From: Rhynchopus sp. YZ270_cl-10
Lineage: Eukaryota; Euglenozoa; Diplonemea; Diplonemida; Diplonemidae
DNA length: 64,000 nucleotides
Assembly: GCA_964035575.1 (NCBI GenBank)
Contig: OZ037930.1
Location: 372,001-436,000, forward strand
Reading direction: 5' to 3'
Under the pieces are notes generated by a model. The model was not told the DNA's origin. It saw only the letters and a program-made list of their open reading frames with translations, and did no database searches. Both the position numbers and the translations under genes were made by a program. Position 1 is the first letter of the stretch. Each line of letters begins with the position of its first letter. Of this stretch, positions 33,224-42,697 are shown piece by piece.

Positions 33224-34072
33224 TCAGTACCGCTCCAACACCCCAATGACCTCTTTTCTTTGCAGCTCGACGTACTCCCCTAACATGGCAAGGGAATCGC
33301 GTCCCCCTGCCTTGCCTCGTTTGTAGAAGCCAAGGGACTGTAGCTCAGCGATGCAGTCGTCGTCGTTGTCGCCACCTTCAATCCCATCGTCTTCATCTTC
33401 GTGCGAGAAGGCGTCTGCACGGAGGGTCTTGAGAATGCAGTCTTTGTTGCTGAAGAAGGAGGCTGGAGGGGGGACGGAATAATGCGGGAAGTTTGTTGCG
33501 CGGTATCGACGGACCGGCTGCTGCTTTTCGTGTTGATGTGAGGCAATGTTTTCAAGACGGTTTTGCGCCCATTCCAACGCGCTTCGACTTCTACACATTA
33601 AAGACGCACCTCCAAACGCCCCCAACCCATTCACCCCATATAAAGAGTCCTCCCGCACATCCCATTTTTTTGCCTTTCTCCATTTCGATTTGGGTCCTTC
33701 ATCGTTGTATTCTACTCCAGCCCCTGCCAGCAAATCGTTGATAGGACATTCCTCTACGGGAGGTGCAAACAAAAATGCGGGACGTCTTTTGGGAGGTGAC
33801 CTCGCTTTGATTGCCTTTCGCAACCTCCGTTGTGACATCTGCACATGACGTGGGGAGGAAGCGCGCGGTGGATGCGGGGATATTGCAGAGCAATGCGGCT
33901 GCCGCTTCTCCCTCCGACCTCCCGTGTGATGCTGATGTCGTGCGCCAGGCAAGGTAGGCACGCTGGGGGAAGGCGGCGGGTGGTACACACTACCACTATT
34001 ACCCCCAACTACATCGAAGAGCCGTAGGTCTTCTGAAGCCATCTCCTTTCTTCTGCGGAGGACTCTCGCCAT
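33224..34072 (-). CDS. Unknown 282-residue protein
   Basis: Single-exon frame starting at ATG 34072 (MARVLRRRKEMASEDLRL). The N-terminal half is basic and Pro-rich, likely disordered. The middle and C-terminal parts are more structured, with an acidic DEDDGIEGGDNDDD patch near residue 240 and a probable amphipathic helix at the end (LGEYVELQRKEVIGVLERY). No family recognised. A broken copy of about 120 bp of this gene lies at 14669-14735 plus 21111-21161, so the locus or its transcript has been copied at least once. H4 lies about 145 nt upstream of the start codon. Confidence 0.7.
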   Translation of the reverse strand: MARVLRRRKEMASEDLRLFDVVGGNSGSVYHPPPSPSVPTLPGARHQHHTGGRREKRQPHCSAISPHPPRASSPRHVQMSQRRLRKAIKARSPPKRRPAFLFAPPVEECPINDLLAGAGVEYNDEGPKSKWRKAKKWDVREDSLYGVNGLGAFGGASLMCRSRSALEWAQNRLENIASHQHEKQQPVRRYRATNFPHYSVPPPASFFSNKDCILKTLRADAFSHEDEDDGIEGGDNDDDCIAELQSLGFYKRGKAGGRDSLAMLGEYVELQRKEVIGVLERY

Positions 34073-34215
34073 TGAAGAGGCTTGAGATTGAAAGGAAGGG
34101 AAATTATTTCATATACTGAAGAGAAGGTATAGAAGAAAGAAAAAGAAAAAAGAAAAATAATCGGGTGTGATCGGAACGGAACCCAAATTCCTGGTTCCTG
34201 ACCACACCAAAGAAA

Positions 34216-34260
34216 AGTTTTTTATAAGATGAACCCAATACTGTGGTTAGTCACCATAAA
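34216..34260 (+). repeat. H-family stem-loop, copy H4 (variant)
   Basis: Conserved TTTATAAGATGAAC and TTAGTCACC flank a changed centre (CCAATA; the complementary TATTGGG lies just downstream at 34260-34266). The inner stem appears re-formed from new sequence. Confidence 0.55.
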
Positions 34261-34745
34261 TATTGGGTGTTGAAAAGAGGGGAAACAATCAAAGAAAGTT
34301 ACATAAGTGTAGAGGTGTGTTGGGAGAAGTTTTTGTATGGGGATTGCTTTTGTGTAAATGTATTTTTTTTGTGTTTTGATTGATAGATTGATATACCAAT
34401 AGCAAGCCACGGGGGCGGTTTTTTTTCTTCACCACAGGTATCCTTAAAAGAGAATAGAATGGTATGTGTAAATGTAAAAAGAAAAAGAGAGAAAAAAGGG
34501 GTTTTTTTTGGTAATGGTTTGTGGAAGTGTCTCCTCTTTTGTGTAGGCTGGGTTGTGTGTACAGTGGGAGGACCCTGTAGAGGTGTGTGGTGTGTGTAAA
34601 AAGTAGTAGTGGTCTCCACGAGAGATAGGCGAGGAACTACCGAGTGGAGATCACACGAAGAAAAAAAAAACAAAACAAAAACAAAAATAAACGAAAAGCG
34701 AGGTGTCTACACGTTATCAATTATTCAAACAAAGAGGGGGTAAGA

Positions 34746-34800
34746 GTTGTTAATACAGGAACACCTCTGACTGACCCACTGTACGAAGCTAGCTATCAGG
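34746..34800 (+). repeat. T-family dispersed element, copy T2
   Basis: Diverged copy: TTAATACAGGAACACC, then GACTGACCCACTGTACGA. Same orientation as the other three copies. Confidence 0.55.
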
Positions 34801-35994
34801 TTGAAAGCATAAGTATCCTCGCTGCCAACTGTAAGAAAAAGAAAGAACAATATAATACAGAGAAGGAGGGAAGAGAAGAGGGGTGAGCAAACTTTTGAAT
34901 ATAGGTCAGGTTGAAACTTTTTATTTTTTTCATTTTCACTTTTTTTTTCCAACAGAGACACTGGTACCAGGGTAGTAGCTTGAAAGGTGCACTTTTCAAA
35001 TGTTGCTGGTTTGCTGGTTTAGAAAAAAAAATTTCCCCAGTTGAAAGCGGTCGTCGCGCGCTTCGCGCGCGCCTCCCTGACAGCCAGAGTGGAGAGGTAC
35101 AGGGTAAGGTTTGCGAGACAAAGAAAACGGGATATAATCCTTTGTTAACGGAGCTTGGTCTTGCACCTTACGTTCCACTAACCGTATAAATCAATACGCC
35201 TTCCAGAAGCAGGGGCTGTTGCAACGGTGGGTCATTTTGAAAAAACGGTCAACTTTTTGCAGCTTTGGCCAAGTTGCATTTTGTTTGGCTGCAAAATGCA
35301 AGGGAATCCCTTTAGCCATTGTAAACTCTATTTTTTTGCGGAGCAAAAAAAATAATATCAAGTGGCGCCGCAGGCGAAAAAAAATTAGGGTATGGTGCAA
35401 AAAATGTAGCTTTTTACACCACAGAGTCACTCAATGCACCCTTTTTAGGGGTTCGCTTACGTGTGAGGCTTTCTTCTGTGAAGAAAGTGGTGCAGGGGGG
35501 AGGCGAAAAACTGAATCCCGAATCCCACTTTTTTTTTTTATTTTTCCCCAAACCAGTAAACCAGCTCGTTCTGGTTTTGAAACCAGCAAAAGTACCCAAG
35601 CTATTTCCCTGACTGGTACTGTCTCTTGCTTAGTTTTTTGTTGCTGTGCTTTTACATAGCGGGGGTTACACACTGCGACTGGGGGGGGACAGTTTCCCTT
35701 TTCCTCGTAGGGACACAGCCCGCACACCTTTTTTTTTTAGAAAACATTAACAGCGTCGATAAGCGCGTGGTACTACGTGCGGCCATCGGGGGCAATGGTG
35801 CGCATTTTTTTTTGTTTTTTTTTTTGCTTTTTTTGTCATATTCATTTTTGTGTTTTTTTTATATTGTTGAAAATAAAAAGATACTTCACTGCACTTATCA
35901 TACGTTCGTACTTTATCCACAATACATTACGCCTCTATTTTTCCCTTCGTTACGTCTACGTAGAGACCAGGGGGAAAAACAAAGTGAAGATGAT

Positions 35995-36058
35995 AGTGCA
36001 AAACGCCTCTGGGACGCAGGCACTAACACTCCGCTTGGTTATCGAACCCCCCGGAGTG
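35995..36058 (+). repeat. R-family three-way-junction element, copy R3
   Basis: Nearly identical to R1 through GTGCAAAACGCCTCTGGGA, with arm CACTCCG/CGGAGTG and tip GGTTATCGAACC. The tip differs from R1 but stays paired. The outer arm is incomplete at the 3' side. Confidence 0.6.
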
Positions 36059-36077
36059 AAACAAAGAAACAGAAAAG

Positions 36078-36120
36078 AGTTTATAAGATGACCCCAAGCC
36101 TCTCGTACTTAGTCACCTTG
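36078..36120 (+). repeat. H-family stem-loop, copy H5
   Basis: TTTATAAGATGA, then CCAAGC, loop CTCTCGT, ACTTAG and TCACCTT. It lies in the centre of foldback E4, 20 nt after R3. Confidence 0.7.
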
Positions 36121-36142
36121 ATCAACTTACCCCAAACAAAAA

Positions 36143-36190
36143 GGTTTGCAAAGATGACCCAAAGCCTCCTCATAATACTTAATCGCCTTT
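36143..36190 (+). repeat. H-family stem-loop, diverged copy H6
   Basis: AAAGATGACCCAAAGCCTCC, then ACTTAATCGCCTTT. Tandem to H5, with a weaker inner stem. The outer AAAG/CTTT ends remain pairable. Confidence 0.5.
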
Positions 36191-37155
36191 AAAAACAGGC
36201 ACAACGTTTCATAGTCAATAGGAGGCCCCAAACACGCCAAAGGAAAACCTTTTTGGAGAACGCAATGCTAATTTTTTCTCTCTCTCTATACGGTTTACAG
36301 TGCACTATACCTTCAAGGAATGAAGATAATAATTATAGCACGAACCGCAGCAAAATAGAAACTTAACACTCATCACACGATAAAACCCATGGGAGACAGG
36401 TTGTGGTGAAACGCACAACACCTCGACCTGTTTGGTGAGGAGTGGCTTCTGCAGCGCGGTTCGTCCCGGGAACCGCAAAGTGTGTTCAAAGTGCGTTGTT
36501 TCTATTTCCTCCTTCATGAGGTCAGTGTTTCCGCTATGAAGATATGACCAGGGAAATAGCTTGGGTACTTTTGCTGGTTTCAAAACCAGAACGAGCTGGT
36601 TTACTGGTTTGGGGAAAAATAAAAAAAAAAAGTGGGATTCGGGATTCAGTTTTTCGCCTCCCCCGCACCACTTTCCCACTCACAGAAGAAAGCCTCACAC
36701 GTAAGCGAACCCCTAAAAAGGGTTCATTGAGTGACTCTGTGGTGTAAAAAGCTGCATGTTTTGCACTATACCCAAATTTTTTTCGCCTGCGGCGCCACTT
36801 TATATTATTTTTTTGCTCCGCAAAAAAATAGAGTTTACAATGTCTTAGGGAACCCCCTTGCATTTTGCAGCCACAAATGCAACTTGACCAAAGCTGCAAA
36901 AAGTTGGTTGCAACAGCCCCTGCTTCTGGAAGACGTATTGACTTTGTACGGTTAGTGGAACGTAAGGTGCAAGACCAAGCTCCGTTAACACAGGATTATA
37001 TTCCATTTTCTTTGTTGTCTCGCAAAATTTACCCTTTGCCTCTCCACTCTGTGGTTGGCAGGGAGGCGCGGGCGAATTTCAACCGGGGAAAATTTTTTTC
37101 TAAACCAGCAAACCAGCAACATTCGAAAAGTGCACCTTTCAAGCTACTACCCTGG

Positions 37156-38206
37156 ATATGACCCAAAAAATCTTCAAAAAAAAAAAAAATCTGGGATTTT
37201 CCCGTTTTTTCCCATGAAGATATCTTCATCAGGCACTCCGCTAGGTACTAAAGTTCTGTTGATTGTCAACAGAACTTTTTGAAAATGGGGAAAAAAAGAA
37301 AAAAAAAAAAAGTTCTGCTAAGTGGTTCAGACCCGTTCTACCTGTCAAAAAAGCTCAGGAGAAGAAGATATGGAGAGGTGAGTGCTCAAACGTCCCAAAA
37401 AAGTCAAAATCGGGCGTTGGTAAAAAAAAAAAGTTGCGTACCGTGCGCCTGCGGCGCAAGCATGTACCCCACCAACAGAATATTTTCAAAATTGGAAATC
37501 CTAGCGGAGAGCCTGATCTTCATGAGAAAAAAAAAAAAAAAAAAAAACCCAGAAAAAAAGGGGAGGCAGGGCGTCGCGTCTTATCCCCTTCCTGGTATCA
37601 TTGTGAAGAGGATATAGCGAGGTAAAGTTTCAGACCGTGCCCCCAATTCCCTCAATCTTTGCACCATTTGACAAAGAGTGAGAATAAGGGATCGACAAAA
37701 ATAAAAAAAGTAGCGTACCGTGCGCCTGCGGCGCAAAACTTATGAGCGGAATCCCACAGCCCTCTACCATAGTTTGTCTGTAAAAATGGTTGATTTTAAG
37801 TCACAATTTTTGAAATGTTGCGTACCGTGGCTTCGCCAAAAAGTTTTGATATTATGACCGCCGTTTCTCCCTATACTGAGGGAAGGCAGGCGTAGAAAAA
37901 ACATGAGAAAAAGGGTTGGTTTGGTTCTTGATGTACATTACCATCCCACGTCATCACGTATTTACCTGAAATGGACGGACCTTTTCGCGCGGAGCGCGAA
38001 TTTTTTTTTTTTTTTTGACCCCTTTTTGGACATATCTTCATATCTTCACGGTTTTGGAAAAAAAAATTTTTCCATGAAGATAAGCGGAAACCCTGCATGA
38101 GGTGACAAAGAAAAAAAAAAGAAAAAGAACAGATCCTGAGGAGATTAAAAAAAGAGTATTTTGAAACGTCTCAGTAAAACGCATCTCAGTCAGTTGGAAA
38201 AAAAAG
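37156..38206. other. Spacer with small hairpins, no gene
   Basis: Contains a hairpin AAGTTCTGTT/AACAGAACTT (37250-37280). The motif GCGTACCGTGCGCCTGCGGCGC occurs at about 37436 and 37714, with a partial copy at 37820. A TTCGCGC/GCGCGAA hairpin lies near 37985. CATGAAGATA-type motifs occur in both orientations at the two ends (37213, 38030-38085). No coding frame is supported. Confidence 0.4.
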
Positions 38207-38250
38207 ATTTATAAAAATGAACCTAAGCCTCTCTGTGCTTAGTCACGTTG
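38207..38250 (+). repeat. H-family stem-loop, copy H7
   Basis: TTTATAAAAATGA, CTAAGC, loop CTCTCTGT, GCTTAG, TCACGTT. It is about 650 nt beyond the kinase stop codon. A second, diverged copy (H8: GAAAGATGAAGCTGAAGC ... GTGCATAGTCACTT) follows at 38269-38313. Confidence 0.65.
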
Positions 38251-38493
38251 AAAAAAAAAAGGGGAGATATTTGAAAGATGAAGCTGAAGCTCCGACGTGC
38301 ATAGTCACTTATAAAAGAGAACATAAAACAAACAACGTAAAAAATAAACAAACAAACACACAGCAAAAAAGAAGAAACAAAAAAAGGGAGAGTAGCGAGA
38401 GCGTGTTGACCGCACTATCGACTGCACACACACATACAAATACACACACACATGGGGCCATATTCTGCGCAAGAATTACCCCGATTAGTTTTC

Positions 38494-38526
<33 letters not shown>
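38494..38526. repeat. (CA)n microsatellite
   Basis: About 16 CA units. Other simple repeats in the window are (TTTA)n at 50633-50662 and a TTC-rich tract at 59799-59838. Confidence 0.8.
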
Positions 38527-38527
<1 letters not shown>

Positions 38528-38897
38528 GGGCTTCTTAGAAATGGCTTCCTGTCACGAATCGTGAGCAAATCCGTGTTCGTAGGGCTGGCCTGTAGTACCC
38601 TGTCTCGGGGTTCTCGTTTTCTTACACAGCATCGTGCTCTGCTGTACTCAATTTGCGCACACCCCAAAAAAAAACAAAAAAACCAAAAAAAATTCCCGCA
38701 CCACACCCCACCCCCTTACACCCATCGAAAGAACGTTACGTTTCTTCTTCCCTCAGACATTCATTTTTATTTGAATGATTTGACTGAACGCATTGCCACC
38801 CATGTGTGGCTGCACAGTCAAGAATAGAGAAACAGAAAAACCATGTCGCATGATTGCGGACAAAAAATGGGTTGTTAAAATAGTTACTTTTTTTTGA

Positions 38898-41245
38898 TTA
38901 CCCTTTCTCTGTTTCTTGTCTTTCAAGTTCTTTGAAAAAGTCTGCGACCTGCGGGTTGCAGTCCATGTACTCCGCCCAGATCTCGTCCAGCATGTCCGTG
39001 TTGTCATCGATACGGAAGGAAAATTGTTGTGTCTGTAAAGGGTAAAAATGTATTTTCGCATGATTTTTGAAGGAGGGAAGAGCGAAGGAAAAGCATACAG
39101 TAATGTCATCCGTCGGGATTTCGTATTTCGCGAAGTACGGGTGGCTCAGTGCGTCGTCGATGTTGATTCGTTCACTGGGATCGATTTTGAGCATTCTCTC
39201 TAACAGATCTGTTAGGGTGTGTGTGTGTGTGTTTGATAACTAATAGGGGGTAATTCTTGCGCAGAATATGGCCCCATGTGTGTGTGTGTGTATGTGTGTT
39301 TGATAACTAGTAGGGGTAATTCTTGCTCAGAATATGGCCCCATGTGTATGTATGTGTGTTGCAGTTGTTGACATGTACAAAAAATGGTATCTCTGATCTC
39401 AACATCAAGCAAAACGCTTCATATACTCCAAAAAAAAGCATCGTTTGTTCAATCCAGCCTACTTTGTTGGTTCTAGCCTCATGCGTGTGAACACAACGCA
39501 TTCTCTACCACAAAACCTACGCTCTTTTGCACACATCTACCTCTACGTGCCGCTTCCTTGGGAAGGGCACATGGCCATACCTATTTCCTCATCAGAGTAC
39601 ACCTCTCCCGCAACGTCCGTCTTGCCCTGGTACTTCTTGCGGATCGAGGCAGACTTTCCTTCCTTGCTGATCTCACGCAGGATTGCTGCAAGCTGTAGTC
39701 GAGGGGGTTTTTTTAGGTGCCTTTTTTCGGGATAGAAAAAAAAGGGTTTCGACTACCAAAGGAGAAAACCTATAGACGAAAGATGGGGTTGGTTCGCATA
39801 CCGCAGGCTTGCATTCTAGCTTTTGTATGTCACTTTCTGTGATTGGCGCGACTTCGGTGAAGATGGTGCGGAGTTGTGAAATGATGTCGTTGCTTTTCCC
39901 TGCGAGGAGCACTTTCCCGTCGCTCATCATTTCTGCTAGGATCACCCCGCAGGACCAAATGTCTGCGGACTGCGCAAGCGTGTTTGTGATACCCTGGTTT
40001 GTCGTTTCTCCTGCGTTTTCTGAATCGCTTTGAATATCCTCCAAAAACGACTCCGGAGGACGGTACCACTGTGTCGTCGTCTGAAACTGTTTCGTAATCT
40101 GTGCGTCGACTTTCTCCTCGTAGCCCCTCCCCGACCCTAGATCGCATATCGCCAGCGAACACTGGTCGTTTATCAACATATTTTCTGGCTTCAAATCCCG
40201 ATGAATGCATTTCGCACTAAAAATCCCCTTCAACCCTTGCAACAGTTGCGCCATAAAGTAGGCCCTCCGGACCACATCGATTTCCGTTGGGGTGTCGAGA
40301 AGCTGCCGGAGCGACATTGTGTACCGTTCGAGCACGATGTACACCTCGGTGAATTTTTTCCGGCGTTCGAGGTAACCTTCGGTGAGGTCGTTCGGGTTGC
40401 CGAGGGGGATGTGGATGTCCTTTGCGTTGAGAATGTTCGGGTGTGACCCACCTGGGGCATTGGTCTTCGTAGTAAAGTGGCGGAGAAGCTTCAGCTCACG
40501 GAGCGTGCTCTTCGAGCGCTGTGGCTGGGAAGCGTCAAACAGGTTGTGGCACTTCTTAATCGCCACAGTCTGCCGCTCCTTGGTATCGTACGCAGCAGTG
40601 ACACAGCCGTACGCACCGAAGCCCAACCCCTTCACCTTCTCATCAATCGTGTATCGCAGGGGGACTTCGAAACACTGTGTTATAAGGTGGATGACAGGGG
40701 AGATTGTAAGAAAAGTTTTAAAAAAAGGGGACAAAAGGTGAAAAAAAGCTTCTGTTTTTGTACTTTGTCCAGTTATAGTGGATGACAGAAGGGGAGTGCA
40801 GGGGGAGAATTCATTATCGTGTTGGAACTTCCTGGGAATCTTGGGAAGAAAGGGACACATTTCATCGAGTTTTTTGGGACTCCATAATGTTCCTTTGGGT
40901 TGCTGAATAAAAAAAAAGGGAGAAAATCCATAAGATAGGCCTCTCAGAACAGAACAAAAAGGGTAAGGATTGATTTTTTTTGAAAATGCAAATCACCAAG
41001 AAAAGGACATCAATTCATACCTGTTCTGTAACGAGGCCACCATGGCAGTCGAAGGGCACCATGTACGTTTTACAGGCCATGGGGTGGTGGAAAGGCTGGG
41101 ATGGTGTCGCAGGCGACGCAGGTGACGCAGGGTCTGCTTCTGAGGAGGGTGCGGCCGTGTCCTCTACCCCTTCCCCGACCGGCTGCGGCTGCGGGGGTGT
41201 GCTGCACTCCGCGGAGGGCACACCCCCTACATCGCTCGTCGCCAT
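38898..41245 (-). CDS. MAPK-like CMGC protein kinase
   Basis: Five exons (41245-41021, 40674-39802, 39692-39581, 39208-39099, 39032-38898) total 1455 nt and encode 484 residues; all phases agree. Residues 1-75 are a Pro/Ser-rich N-terminal extension. The kinase domain starts near 85: glycine loop GFGAYG (about 94), VAIKK lysine (about 115), helix-C glutamate in TLREL (about 135), HRDLKPEN (about 233), DLG in place of DFG (about 253), and QWYRPPE in place of RWYRAPE. The MAPK activation TxY is absent: the segment reads KQFQTTTQWYR, so dual Thr/Tyr phosphorylation of the usual kind is unlikely. LLERMLKIDPSERINIDDALSHPYF near the end is typical of MAPK/CDK kinases. Intron 3 (372 nt) contains two copies of a 40-bp unit that recurs inverted 3' of the gene. 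Probably active, since the lysine, HRD and DxG residues are present. Confidence 0.88.
39215..39356. repeat. Duplicated 40-bp unit in a kinase intron
   Basis: Two tandem units (TTTGATAACTA, TAGGGGGTAATTCTTGCGCAG, AATATGGCCCCATG with GT-runs) lie in intron 3. An inverted copy lies at 38448-38500, 3' of the same gene. Copies in opposite orientation in one pre-mRNA could pair. Confidence 0.7.
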
Positions 41246-42697
41246 TTTCTGCCCAACCCCCTCTGCACTCGGGACGGAGCTGTCACGTTAAAAAAAAAAC
41301 AAAAAAAAAACAAAAAAAAAAAACTGAAGCAAAAGAGCTCAGAGGTCTAAAGAGGGACCTCCAATGGAATACGTTGGTTTATGTGTTGTGTGGGGTGGTT
41401 TTTGTGTGTCGCTGGTGGTTTTGTGGTGTATTTAAGGGGGAAAAGAGAGAAAATAATGGATTGGATTGGAGGGGAGGGGAATCACAGAGTATGCATTGTA
41501 ACTCCGAGGGGTTTCGGCTTCTCGTGAAGGCAGCAGAGAATGAGAACAGAGGGGTGCAGCACCCCCCTTCAGGAGGAGAAGTGGGAACAGCACAGTGGTA
41601 TGTGACAGACCTAATACATCGCGGAACCTTCTGAACAGCGTTTTCCAATGAGGTATCTTTTTGTGTTCATTTTTCCTTCAAGAACAAAAATGGTAGGTCT
41701 TTTTCGCCTTTTCTTTGTTCCCTGTTCCCTTTTTCCACGCGAGACTGCTTCTGGTCAATGGGTAAAAATTTGGCTTTGTAGTCCCTCCATCCCAACGACG
41801 AGCCATTCATAGTCATATACAACGGGGATATATAGAGAGTCTCACGACAGCACGACACATATACTCATTTAAAGGGGCAGGGGTCTTTTTTTTGTTTTAC
41901 TAAATGGTGACCAACCGTCTATCTAGCGGGGAGTCCCGCTTCATGTTTACTGAGTCTGTTGTTTTTTTTGCTTTTTGAAAACTTATTTATCATTCCTTTT
42001 TCGGGAACGAAGCAGTTTTACTTTTTCTCTCTATTGTAACGTATTTGTCTCTTCTCTACAATCTCTGGTAGTGCCTTCTCTGCACAAGAAGAGCAAGCAT
42101 ACGTTACATCTAACACAACTATATGGGTTTACCTTGAAGAAAGTAGGTCACACTCACAACATGGTGTCATGAGTCTCTCTGCAGACTGGCGAATAAGAGG
42201 TAGAGTCCAGGTTCAGCGTTCCACTCTAACGTAGACACAAACCTCCCAAAATCTATGAAAAAGTGGAGGAGTGGGGAGGAGGGAAGCAACGAAGTAAGGT
42301 GCAATCTGAAATAAAAAAAGAGAGAAAGGGTTTATAAGATGATCCTAAGCCTCTCGTTGCTTGGTCACTTAAAGCACCTTCAAAAAAATGCCCACAGATG
42401 CATAGGTAAGATGAAGCACCCATCTGCACACAACACAGTCCTATCTCAAAAAAGGGGGAAAAAGAAGGAAATAAATGAGTTGAAACGTACGCAAAACGCT
42501 GGTCTGATTCTACCAAATAAATCAAACACCGCGCATTCTCTGAATATTTGGTCTCAAAAATACAAAATTCTCTCGAGGTGCAAAGTTTTGCAAATTTTGT
42601 AAATACAAAGCCCCCTTCACAACTGTATACTAATATAATACTCTAAAATAAACCCTTTATCCTAAACAAAAACAGAACCTTTTTTCTCAATGCACTC
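41246..42697. other. Spacer between kinase and myosin genes
   Basis: No coding frame is supported. Two A-runs flank 41300. H9 lies at 42331-42370, 330 nt beyond the myosin stop. Nothing else recognised. Confidence 0.5.
42331..42370 (+). repeat. H-family stem-loop, copy H9
   Basis: TTTATAAGATGA, CCTAAGC, loop CTCTCGT, TGCTTGG, TCACTT. One base is inserted after the loop, and the outer stem is shortened. Confidence 0.65.

Larger units (their letters stand above)
34967..37155. mobile_element. E4, foldback element with about 0.6-kb inverted arms
   Basis: Arms 34967-35613 and 36546-37155 are inverted copies of each other (outer ends CCAGGGTAGTAGCTTGAAAG; GC-rich CGCGCGCTTCGCGCGCG in the left arm). 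The 930-bp centre carries R3, H5 and H6. No transposase is seen. No clean target duplication is visible (TA on the left, ATA on the right). A piece related to the arms (GAGTGACTCTGTTG) also occurs at about 47855. Confidence 0.75.

Noticed and set aside
3688-36058. Hammerhead or HDV-like self-cleaving ribozyme
   Set aside because: No CUGAUGA...GAAA core in any family, and the R stems do not match the HDV double pseudoknot.
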